DNA from: Hydrogenophaga sp.
GTDB taxonomy: Bacteria > Pseudomonadota > Gammaproteobacteria > Burkholderiales > Burkholderiaceae_C
Assembly: GCA_018335615.1 (NCBI GenBank)
Contig: JAGXRS010000073.1
Span: 1-7,946, forward strand
Direction: 5' to 3'
Length of the DNA: 7,946 bases
Below, one piece after another: positions 1 through 6,395 of the stretch. Below the pieces are notes generated by a model. That model ran no database searches. It saw only the letters and a program-made list of their open reading frames with translations, and was not told the DNA's origin. The translations under genes and the position numbers were made by a program. Position 1 is the stretch's first letter. Every line of letters begins with the position of its first letter.

Positions 1-5
1 TGCGA

Positions 6-54
6 TTGACCTGCGTCAAAACCCCAGCCGACCACCCCCCATAAGCTTCACGCC
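6..54 (+). promoter_or_regulatory. FNR/ANR-type box and class II-like promoter upstream of the hemerythrin gene
   Basis: Positions 6-19 read TTGAC-CTGC-GTCAA, a perfect dyad of two 5-base arms around 4 bases. It differs from the FNR consensus TTGAT-N4-ATCAA only by one transition in each arm, both seen in known FNR/ANR/DNR sites. The dyad centre is at 12.5. Candidate -10 elements are CATAAG (40-45) and TAAGCT (42-47). A transcript start at about 54 puts the box at -41.5, the classic activating position of class II FNR promoters. That start lies 2 bases before the ATG at 56, and no Shine-Dalgarno is visible, so the mRNA would be nearly leaderless. The dyad is seen directly; the regulator and start site are inferred. 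Confidence 0.6.
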
Positions 55-55
55 C

Positions 56-553
56 ATGAACACCACCGCCACCCTGGACGCCCCCGCCACCCTCGACTGG
101 ACGCCAGCCCTGTCCGTGGGTGACACGCGCATGGACGACACGCACGAAGAGTTCGTGACCCTGCTCAACCAGCTGCTGGCCACACCGCAAGACGAACAGC
201 TGCCGCTGTACAAGGCCTTCATCGACCACACGGTGGAGCACTTTGCGCAGGAAGAACGCTGGATGCTCGCCACCGGCTTCGCGCCCGACAACTGCCACGC
301 CAGCCACCACGCCACCATTCTGGAAACGATGAACGCGGTGGTGGAGCACTACGAGAAAGAAGACAAGGAGATCATCACCCGCCTGGCCGTGGCCCTGGCC
401 GAGTGGTTTCCTCAGCACGCCGCCAGCATGGATGCCGGCCTGGCCCTGCACCTGAAAGACGTGGGTTTCGACACCACCACCGAAACCCTGGCCGACCCGG
501 CCAAGGTGCGCCCGGCCAGCATGAGCGGCTGCGGCAGCGTCAGCTGCAGCTGA
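56..553 (+). CDS. Bacteriohemerythrin (O2-binding hemerythrin-domain protein)
   Basis: This 165-residue protein belongs to the hemerythrin family, four-helix bundles that bind O2 reversibly at a non-haem di-iron site. The iron ligands can be placed in order: H30, H62 and E66 (HFAQE), H81 and H85 (HASHH), then H121 and D126 (HAASMD). All seven expected ligands are present, so the site should be functional. No signal peptide or membrane segment is seen, so it is probably cytoplasmic, acting in O2 storage, delivery or sensing. It is a single-domain form with no attached signalling domain. The N-terminal 14 residues are Ala/Thr-rich, and a tail after about residue 134 ends in a Cys-containing stretch (C159, C164), giving a somewhat long protein for the family. 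The ATG at 56 is the first start in frame and fits the promoter. The upstream FNR-type box suggests induction at low oxygen. It appears monocistronic. Confidence 0.93.
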   Translation: MNTTATLDAPATLDWTPALSVGDTRMDDTHEEFVTLLNQLLATPQDEQLPLYKAFIDHTVEHFAQEERWMLATGFAPDNCHASHHATILETMNAVVEHYEKEDKEIITRLAVALAEWFPQHAASMDAGLALHLKDVGFDTTTETLADPAKVRPASMSGCGSVSCS

Positions 554-560
554 CCCGGGC

Positions 561-595
561 GACCGCCGTGCGGTCATCGTCACCCTGGGGTGACG
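561..595 (+). terminator. Tandem hairpins just after the hemerythrin gene
   Basis: Two adjacent perfect hairpins begin 8 bases after the stop codon. The first is GACCGC (561-566), loop CGT, GCGGTC (570-575). The second is CGTCACC (578-584), loop CTGG, GGTGACG (589-595). Neither is followed by a T-run, so they are not canonical intrinsic terminators. They could stabilise the mRNA 3' end or act with Rho. The stems are seen directly; the role is inferred. Confidence 0.45.
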
Positions 596-621
596 GCCCC
601 GGCCTGACGGGGTGCCGGACT

Positions 622-645
622 CCGTCGAGCTGAGCCTGTCGACGG
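622..645. repeat. REP-like interspersed palindromic repeat, copy 1
   Basis: CCGTCGA (622-628) and TCGACGG (639-645) form a perfect 7-bp stem around a 10-base loop. The 14 bases at 629-642, GCTGAGCCTGTCGA, match the reverse complement of 4130-4143 exactly. The sequence resembles the TTCGACAGGCTCAG-type short interspersed repeat common in Burkholderiales genomes (from memory, not a search). It sits in intergenic DNA between two same-strand genes. Confidence 0.55.
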
Positions 646-701
646 CTCCTCCACACCCGCTCATGGACGCGCCCAGGCGAGCGCTGATCGCCAGCCTGCG
701 C

Positions 702-737
702 CACCGCCACGCTCGCCACGCTCGCCACCCTCGCCCG
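702..737. repeat. Short 9-bp tandem repeat
   Basis: Four consecutive 9-base units are seen: 702-710 imperfect, 711-719 and 720-728 identical (GCTCGCCAC), and 729-737 imperfect. They lie in non-coding DNA. Copy number could vary by slippage, but no function is apparent. Confidence 0.5.
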
Positions 738-849
738 CCGCGCGGCAACGGCCGGGACCGCAGAGCCAACCAGATCCCGTGGCCTGATGTGGGTGAGCCG
801 CGCTTCATCGGCGCCCACTTTTGTGGAACTGCGCCCAGTCAAAGCGATC

Positions 850-879
850 TTGCCGAGCAGACGGGCCACAGCGTGTAAA
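850..879 (+). promoter_or_regulatory. Candidate sigma70 promoter for the 930-2852 membrane protein gene
   Basis: TTGCCG (850-855) matches four of six -35 consensus bases and TGTAAA (874-879) matches four of six -10 bases, with an 18-base spacer. Transcription would start near 886, giving a leader of about 44 bases before the ATG at 930. This is a pattern match in GC-rich DNA and remains tentative. Confidence 0.3.
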
Positions 880-917
880 AGTTGAGGGCCACGGATCCAT
901 ACGGCCCCAGACAAACC

Positions 918-921
918 AAGG
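918..921 (+). promoter_or_regulatory. Ribosome binding site that decides the start at 930
   Basis: AAGG at 918-921 lies 8 bases upstream of the ATG at 930. The frame stays open back to a TTG at 882, which has no comparable Shine-Dalgarno sequence, and the 16 residues this would add are polar with no motif. The ATG at 930 is therefore preferred. Confidence 0.5.
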
Positions 922-929
922 TCAACAGC

Positions 930-2852
930 ATGACGCCGACCCGGCCAGACCATCCACGGTTGCACGCGCCCCAGGCGGCGGCCCTTGTGGGTGCGCTCGT
1001 GGGCGCTGTGCTGGCGCTCCATGCACTGGCGTGGGTGTTCCGCTCGTTGAGTTGCCTGGCCGTGGCCGCCGCGGTGGCGGTGGTGGCCTATCCGGTGTGG
1101 CGCCTGCTGGTGGAGCGGGCGCAGTTGCGCCGCCAAGCCATTCTGCAAACCGTTGCCGAAGACCAGAGCACCCTCGTGCGCTGGCTGTGGCGGGGCACAC
1201 TGCTCCAGGTGGCGCTGGTCTTTGTGGCGTTGGTGAACGCGGCGCTGTTGCTGGGTGTCCTGGCGACGCTCAGGCCCTGGCACTGGGTTGTTCTGCTGGG
1301 CGATGCGCTGGTGCTGGGCCTGGTCTTTCAGGGCGCCAGGCGGTCTTTGGCCTTGCAGATTCGCGCCCCTTACCGGGGCTTGGTGGCGCGCCTGTGGCCG
1401 GTCATGGCGGGGAATGTCGTGCTGCTGGTGGTGGCATTTGTCGCCCTGGACTTTTACGCGGAACACCCGATCGTGCCGGGTCCGTGGCTGGATGTTGCCC
1501 AGCGTGCGTTTCACGATGGCCGAGCGGCCGCGGCATGCCCCGTGGCGGCGACCTGGCTCGGTGCCGTCCACGCGGTGGACCAGATGGCCTGGAAGGTGGC
1601 CATCGACACGCTGCCCACCTTGCCCGGCATGCCGACGCGCCTGCTGGGATGGGCCCTGTTTCTGGCTTGGACGGGCCTTGGGGCGGTGCTCGTCAGCCGC
1701 TTTCTGCTGGGCGTTGTGGCGTGGGCCGAGGCGTGGCGCCCCAAGCCCGACCGTGCGTCCCCGCTCACGCCGCCCCTTACGGCGGCACCCCGCACGGCGC
1801 CCATGGGCAGCCTGTGGCGCAGCTTTGTGGCCACCATCGTGGTGCTTGCTGTGATCTCGTTGCTGGCGACCTGGAAACTGGCCGGCTGGAAGCCCGCCGT
1901 CGAGGACGCCGCGTCATCCGGGCTGTCCATCAATGACGACCCGTGCGCCGGGGTGGCGGTTGACACGGCGGGCCTTCGGTCCACGCTGACAGACCAGATC
2001 CAGCAAGCCCGGCTGGACTCACACCGCATGGCCGATCAGCACATAGACGCTTTGCTGGATACCGCTTTTGGCCGCGCCGAGCAGGGCGTGGATGCCTACT
2101 TGGCGTGGTATTTCAGTCTGTACGGGGATTACAGCCGCTTGGCGGCGGTGATGGTGGGCGATCTGGGCCAGGTGATGCAGGACAACCTCATCCGGCATGT
2201 GTTTGGCGACACGGGCTTTGAACACATCATCGAGTCGCACTCCCAGGCCATTCACGCGGCGATGGCGCAGCACATGCTCAGCGTGGCCCCGGACTTGGCA
2301 CAGGGGGTGCGCGCCACCGTCACCGACGCGCGGTGCCCGGTTTCCTCGCTCAACCTCGATGCACTCGCCGACCTGGGCCCCGACCGGATACATGCCGCGG
2401 TGTCGACGGCCTCGGCGGTGACCGTGGGCACGGTGACCGCCAAGGCGGTGGCACAGAAAGCGGTGGCGGCAGCGGCGGGCAAGGCGGCAGCCAGCGGTTC
2501 GCTGAAGCTGGCGGCCACCTTGGCTGCCAAGGCGGTGGCCAAACCGGGTGCGGCGCTGGCCGCTGGCACGGCGGCCACGGCGGTGTGCGCCCCCACGGGG
2601 CCGGCGGCGCTGCTGTGCGGCATCGCCGCCGGCGTGGTCACCTGGATCACCGTTGACAAGGCGGCGATCGAGATAGAAGCGCATTTGAAGCGCGACGACA
2701 TGCGGGCCGATCTGATGGCGGTACTGAACGAACAGCGTGCCGCCATGCGCGCGGAACTGCAGGCCATCCACCACGGGCTCGCCGATGCGTACGCGGCCGA
2801 GATCGATGCACGGGCGCAGCGGGTGTTTGTACCGGCACGGGATGGGGTGTGA
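930..2852 (+). CDS. Polytopic membrane protein of unknown function with Ala/Lys-rich C-terminal part
   Basis: I do not recognise this 640-residue protein. Hydrophobic segments are visible at about residues 14-36, 38-60, 91-114, 117-136, 154-173, 238-263 and 298-314, so the N-terminal half is a multi-pass inner-membrane domain. Residues 318-490 form a soluble region with amphipathic helical character, including a conserved-looking aromatic patch (AYLAWYFSLYGDYSRL). Residues 490-575 are strikingly rich in Ala, Gly, Val and Lys, ending in a probable eighth hydrophobic segment at about 553-575. Residues 576-640 are charged and helical, possibly coiled coil. There is no signal peptidase site, nucleotide-binding motif or catalytic signature. 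The gene stands alone: a repeat-rich gap lies upstream and a convergent gene downstream. The even residue composition, codon use and clear start support a real gene rather than a shadow frame. Function should be left as unknown. Confidence 0.8.
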   Translation: MTPTRPDHPRLHAPQAAALVGALVGAVLALHALAWVFRSLSCLAVAAAVAVVAYPVWRLLVERAQLRRQAILQTVAEDQSTLVRWLWRGTLLQVALVFVALVNAALLLGVLATLRPWHWVVLLGDALVLGLVFQGARRSLALQIRAPYRGLVARLWPVMAGNVVLLVVAFVALDFYAEHPIVPGPWLDVAQRAFHDGRAAAACPVAATWLGAVHAVDQMAWKVAIDTLPTLPGMPTRLLGWALFLAWTGLGAVLVSRFLLGVVAWAEAWRPKPDRASPLTPPLTAAPRTAPMGSLWRSFVATIVVLAVISLLATWKLAGWKPAVEDAASSGLSINDDPCAGVAVDTAGLRSTLTDQIQQARLDSHRMADQHIDALLDTAFGRAEQGVDAYLAWYFSLYGDYSRLAAVMVGDLGQVMQDNLIRHVFGDTGFEHIIESHSQAIHAAMAQHMLSVAPDLAQGVRATVTDARCPVSSLNLDALADLGPDRIHAAVSTASAVTVGTVTAKAVAQKAVAAAAGKAAASGSLKLAATLAAKAVAKPGAALAAGTAATAVCAPTGPAALLCGIAAGVVTWITVDKAAIEIEAHLKRDDMRADLMAVLNEQRAAMRAELQAIHHGLADAYAAEIDARAQRVFVPARDGV

Positions 2853-2951
2853 AAGCCTGGCCGCCCCACTGGGGGGAACGACCAGCCGTCGTGGCGCACG
2901 CCCGCCGCGAGGCCTGTCCTGGTCACGAGCCAGGTCGGCGCGTTCGAACGG

Positions 2952-2969
2952 CTGCCGGGTCTGCGGCAG
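2952..2969. terminator. Hairpin between convergent genes
   Basis: CTGCCG (2952-2957) and CGGCAG (2964-2969) form a perfect 6-bp stem with a 6-base loop in the 154-base gap between two convergent genes. A second small stem, CCTGG/CCAGG, lies at 2918-2934. Neither has a flanking T-run on either strand, so a terminator role (possibly bidirectional) is only suggested by position. Confidence 0.3.
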
Positions 2970-3006
2970 GAGAACGGGGGTCGGCGTTTGACCTGGGGAT
3001 GCGGAC

Positions 3007-4632
3007 TCAGCCTGCGTTGAGCAGCCGCTCCCGCAACGCCGTCTTCAACACCTTGCCGTAATTGTTCTTCGGCAGCGCTTCCACTATTTCGTAACGCTTG
3101 GGCCGCTTGAAGCGCGCGATCTGATCCAGGCAAAAGGCGTCCAGCGCCGTCGCATCCACTGCCATCCCCGCTTGCGGCACCACAAACGCCACCACGATTT
3201 CACCCCACTCCGGGTCCGGTGCGCCGACCACGGCCACCTCGGCCACGCCGGTGGCGGTGAGCAGCACCTCTTCCACCTCGCGCGGGTAGATGTTGCTGCC
3301 ACCGCTGATGATGAGGTCTTTGCTGCGGTCCTTCAGGGTGAGGAAGCCGTCGGCGTCCAGCGCGCCCATGTCGCCGGTCCAGAGCCAGCCGTCGCGAATG
3401 GCGGCGGCGGTGGCTGGCGCGTTCTGCCAGTAGCCGGCCATGACGCTGTCGCCCTGTATCAGCACCTCGCCCACGGCGCCGGGTGGTAGGGGCTGGCCGT
3501 CTGGCCCGGCCACGCGGATGCGCACGGGCGTCTGCGCCACGCCCACGGAGGCGATGCGCGCAGCAAAGCGTGGGTGTGCGGTGTCGGCCAGTTGCGCGCG
3601 GCCGAGCGCGGTGCCCACCATGGGGCTTTCGCCCTGACCGTAGATTTGCACGAAACGCGGGCCCATCACGCCCAGGGCGCGCTGGATGTCGGCCGCGTAC
3701 ATGGGCGCGCCGCCGTAGACGATGGTCTTGAAGCTCTGGCCGCATTGCTCGGGCGTGAGGCCTTGCGCCTCGGCTTCGTCCACGATGCGTTTGACGATGG
3801 TCGGCGCCGCGAAGAGCGAGAGCGGGCCGAGCTGGCGGCCCAGCTCGAACAGCTCGGCGGCGTCAAAGCCGCCGGAGGCGGGCACCACATGCCGCGCGCC
3901 GGCCATGAGGTGCGCAATGGCGTAGAGGCCGGCGCCGTGCGACATGGGCGCGGCGTAGGCGATGGCGTCTGGCGGCGCAACCGGGTCCACGTCGTTGAAA
4001 TAGGTGAGCCCCATGGTCATGAGGTTGCGGTGCGTGAGCATCACGCCCTTGGGGCGGCCGGTGGTGCCGCTGGTGTAAAACAGCCAGGCGGTGTCGGTTG
4101 GGGCACGCTCGATGATGGCTGGCAGGGCTTCGACAGGCTCAGCCTGAGCGGCGACGGGCCCACCACGCGCAGCAAGGGCCTCCGCCGCCATGCCGGGTGG
4201 CTCAGCCGCCACGGTATCGGTCCCGCCCTTCATCCACGTGTCGCAAACGGCGCTGTCGGCCTCCATCACGCCGTCCAGTCCGGTGAGCGCGGCCGGGTCG
4301 GGCAGCACGTCGGCGGTGACGAAAGCCCAGCGGGCCTGGGCGTTGTCCACGATCCACTGCAGCTCCCGGGGGTGCAGCTTGGCGTTCACCGGCACCACCA
4401 CCAGGCCGGCCCACCAGGCGCCGAACATCAGTTCCAGGTAGCGCGGGTGATTGCGCATGAAGAGCACCACACGCTCGCCCGGCTGCAGGCCGGCTGCCCG
4501 CAGCCGGGCACCCACCCGCGCGGCGCGGGCCGCCCATTCACCCTGGGTGGCCACGCAGCGGGTGCCGCTGAAGATGGCGGGGCGGTGGCGGTCGGCCAGG
4601 GCCGCGCGTTCGAGCAGATGGGCAAGGTTCAT
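3007..4632 (-). CDS. Acyl-CoA synthetase / AMP-dependent ligase (adenylate-forming, ANL superfamily)
   Basis: The enzyme should activate a carboxylic acid, probably a fatty or aromatic acid, to its CoA thioester through an acyl-AMP intermediate in the cytoplasm. All core motifs are visible in its 541 residues: P-loop YTSGTTGRPKG at 186-196, YGQGES at 331-336, the ATP-ribose aspartate in WTGD (D421), hinge DRSKDLIISGGSNIYPREVEE region 435-455 with R436, and the C-terminal catalytic lysine K527 in NNYGKVLK. Substrate cannot be read from sequence. Residues about 136-172, just before the P-loop, look like an insertion; part of it (161-171) is encoded by a copy of an interspersed repeat. The ATG at 4632 begins a typical family N-terminus, although its Shine-Dalgarno is weak. 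The gene stands alone, convergent with the upstream-coordinate membrane protein gene and divergent from the 4818 gene. Confidence 0.93.
   Translation of the reverse strand: MNLAHLLERAALADRHRPAIFSGTRCVATQGEWAARAARVGARLRAAGLQPGERVVLFMRNHPRYLELMFGAWWAGLVVVPVNAKLHPRELQWIVDNAQARWAFVTADVLPDPAALTGLDGVMEADSAVCDTWMKGGTDTVAAEPPGMAAEALAARGGPVAAQAEPVEALPAIIERAPTDTAWLFYTSGTTGRPKGVMLTHRNLMTMGLTYFNDVDPVAPPDAIAYAAPMSHGAGLYAIAHLMAGARHVVPASGGFDAAELFELGRQLGPLSLFAAPTIVKRIVDEAEAQGLTPEQCGQSFKTIVYGGAPMYAADIQRALGVMGPRFVQIYGQGESPMVGTALGRAQLADTAHPRFAARIASVGVAQTPVRIRVAGPDGQPLPPGAVGEVLIQGDSVMAGYWQNAPATAAAIRDGWLWTGDMGALDADGFLTLKDRSKDLIISGGSNIYPREVEEVLLTATGVAEVAVVGAPDPEWGEIVVAFVVPQAGMAVDATALDAFCLDQIARFKRPKRYEIVEALPKNNYGKVLKTALRERLLNAG
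4127..4151 (-). repeat. REP-like interspersed repeat, copy 2, inside the synthetase coding sequence
   Basis: The core TTCGACAGGCTCAGC (4129-4143) is the reverse complement of the repeat core at 629-642, with 14 identical bases. GCTCA (4137-4141) and TGAGC (4145-4149) can form a small hairpin. On the coding strand it is read in frame as AEPVEA, a peptide I associate with this repeat class when it lies inside genes. It falls in the linker before the ATP-binding P-loop, so the reading frame and catalytic core are preserved. Confidence 0.55.
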
Positions 4633-4804
4633 GGGCTGGACTCGTGAGCTGGCGACGATTCAAGTCCCACAAGACACCTGCCTCAGGGGCAAGCGCACGG
4701 CGGGCCTGGACGGGCCCACTGGGTTGAGCATCACCGTTACACGCATTTTCACTGTTCAGCGACGCAGAACGGCAGCTGTCAGCCAACTTCAAACCGAGCG
4801 GGCT

Positions 4805-4817
4805 TACAGTGGTCCGC
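4805..4817 (+). promoter_or_regulatory. Candidate -10 element for a leaderless transcript of the 4818 gene
   Basis: TACAGT (4805-4810) matches four of six bases of TATAAT, including the three most important ones (first T, second A, last T). Its last base is 7 bases before the A of the ATG at 4818, so transcription from it would begin at or next to the start codon. No Shine-Dalgarno precedes this ATG. No good -35 hexamer was found, which weakens the call. Confidence 0.35.
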
Positions 4818-6395
4818 ATGAACGATGCGCTGCCACCCCTGATCACCGCCCTGCTGGAGCCGGCCCGCTACCCGCACGCGGTGGAGCGCGTGGAACTGGT
4901 GGAGACGCACGGCGCCTGGGTGCTGCTGGCCGGGGAATTCGCCTACAAGATCAAGAAACCGGTGCGTTTTCCGTTCATGGACTTCAGCACGCTGGCCCTG
5001 CGCCGCCAGGCCTGCGAGACCGAACTGCGCGTGAACCGGCGCTTTCAGCAGGCGGACCGCCCCGCCACGCAGCTGTACCGCGCGGTCTTGCCCATTCTGG
5101 GCACGCCGGAGCAGCCCCACTGGGGCGGTGCCGGCCAGGGCGACGAGGCCAAGGCCATCGAATTCGCGGTGAAGATGTGCCGCTTTGACGAAGCCTGCCG
5201 CCTGGACCACCTGTGCAAACGCGGCGCGCTCACCTCCGAGCACATGATCGGCCTGGCGCGGCGCATGGCGGTGTTCCAGGCCCGCGCGGCCGTGGCCAGC
5301 CCCAGCGACCCGCTGGGTCACCCGACGGGCACGATGCGCTGGCCGCGCGACAACTTCCACACCTTGCGCACCGCCTTGACGGCACCCGCCGACGCCGCCC
5401 GGGTGCACGAACTGAGCCAGTGGGCCGAGCAGCGCTTCAACGCCATCGAGCCCCTGCTGGCCCGCCGGCGCCAGAAAGAACGGGTGCGCGAAGGCCATGG
5501 CGACCTGCACCTGGGCAACCTCGTGCTGATCCAGGACGAACACGGCACCGAGGTGCTGCCCTTCGACGCCATCGAGTTCAACGACGACCTGCGCTGGATC
5601 GACGTGGCCAACGACATGGCCTTTGCCTGGATGGACCTGCTGAACCACGGCTGCCATGGCATGGCCAACGTGCTGCTGAGCGCATGGCTGGACGACACCG
5701 GTGATGTGTCGGCCCCCACCGTGTGGACCTTCTTTGCCAGCTACCGCGCCGGCGTGCGCGCCAAGGTGGCGGCCATCCGCATGCAGCAGCTGCGCGACGC
5801 GGGCGACACCCAGCAGGCAGAAGCCAGCCTGGCCGAGGTGCGGCGCTACCTGGCGCTGGCGCACGACATCGCCCACCCACCCAAGCCGCGGCTGGTCATC
5901 GCACACGGCCTCTCGGGTAGCGGCAAGACATGGGCTTCCAGCCACTGGCTCGCCGCCGAGGCCAGCGGGCGGGCGGTGCGCCTGCGCTCCGATGTGGAAC
6001 GCAAACGCCTGCACGGCCTGAGCGCGCTGGCCGTCAGCGGCTCCGGACTGAACGCCGGGCTGTACAGCGCGCAATCGCATGGCGACACCTATGGCTCGCT
6101 GCTGGCGCGCGCGCGCCGGCTGCTGTGCGAAGACTGGACGGTGCTGGTGGACGCCGCCTTCCTGCGCGCGGGCGAGCGCCAGGCATTTGCTGCGCTGGCC
6201 GATGAGCAGCGCGTGCCCTTCCACATCCTGGCCTGCGAGGCGCCGGTCGATGTGCTGCGCCAGCGCATCACCGAGCGGCAGGCGCGCGGCAACGACGCAT
6301 CGGAAGCCACGGTGGCGGTGCTGGAGCAGCAGATGGGCTGGCTGGAGCCTCTGAGCGACGCCGAACGGGCGCAGGTCTGGCCCACGCCGGGCTGA
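4818..6395 (+). CDS. Fusion of APH-like kinase domain (COG2187 type) and P-loop ATPase domain (COG0645/AAA_33 type)
   Basis: This 525-residue protein has two parts. The N-terminal part is a kinase-like fold related to aminoglycoside phosphotransferases: a YKIKKP motif (43-48) with candidate ATP-binding lysines, the catalytic loop HGDLHLGN (227-234, base D229, N234), and a metal-binding FDAIEF motif (249-254, D250). The C-terminal part has a Walker A sequence GLSGSGKT (364-371, K370) and a Walker B-like VLVDAAF (442-448, D445), like small nucleotide or metabolite kinases. Proteins with this exact architecture and similar length are widespread in Proteobacteria, and their substrate is unknown; the name aminoglycoside phosphotransferase often attached to them does not imply resistance. 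It is predicted cytoplasmic. The start could instead be the GTG at 4809, three codons earlier; the ATG is favoured by the promoter element at 4805-4810. It is divergent from the synthetase and appears monocistronic. Confidence 0.9.
   Translation: MNDALPPLITALLEPARYPHAVERVELVETHGAWVLLAGEFAYKIKKPVRFPFMDFSTLALRRQACETELRVNRRFQQADRPATQLYRAVLPILGTPEQPHWGGAGQGDEAKAIEFAVKMCRFDEACRLDHLCKRGALTSEHMIGLARRMAVFQARAAVASPSDPLGHPTGTMRWPRDNFHTLRTALTAPADAARVHELSQWAEQRFNAIEPLLARRRQKERVREGHGDLHLGNLVLIQDEHGTEVLPFDAIEFNDDLRWIDVANDMAFAWMDLLNHGCHGMANVLLSAWLDDTGDVSAPTVWTFFASYRAGVRAKVAAIRMQQLRDAGDTQQAEASLAEVRRYLALAHDIAHPPKPRLVIAHGLSGSGKTWASSHWLAAEASGRAVRLRSDVERKRLHGLSALAVSGSGLNAGLYSAQSHGDTYGSLLARARRLLCEDWTVLVDAAFLRAGERQAFAALADEQRVPFHILACEAPVDVLRQRITERQARGNDASEATVAVLEQQMGWLEPLSDAERAQVWPTPG

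Larger units (their letters stand above)
554..929. other. Gene-less stretch with repeats and hairpins
   Basis: No convincing gene lies between the hemerythrin stop and the ATG at 930. Open frames exist on both strands, but their translations are low-complexity Arg/Ala/His/Pro runs with no recognisable motif, as expected from GC-rich non-coding DNA. The stretch holds two tandem hairpins (561-595), a palindromic interspersed repeat (622-645), a 9-bp tandem repeat (702-737) and a candidate promoter (850-879). The part from about 740 to 850 shows nothing identifiable. Confidence 0.6.

Noticed and set aside
612..878. Possible 88-residue small protein in the gap before the membrane protein gene
   Set aside because: The frame runs through the palindromic repeat and the tandem repeat, and its RHRHARHARHPRP-type composition reflects those repeats. 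No ribosome site precedes it.
540..1571. 343-codon open frame on the minus strand covering the gene-less stretch and the start of the membrane protein gene
   Set aside because: Its translation is Arg/His/Gln/Pro-rich without motifs, and most of it is antisense to the better supported 930-2852 gene. The start shows no ribosome site.
3574..4647. 357-codon plus-strand open frame opposite the acyl-CoA synthetase
   Set aside because: All adenylate-forming motifs are on the minus strand; the opposing translation has no recognisable domain and biased composition.
4702..4717. GGGCC/GGCCC stem in the divergent gap, considered as an operator
   Set aside because: A 5-bp GC-only stem is expected by chance in DNA of this composition and is not placed against a recognisable promoter.
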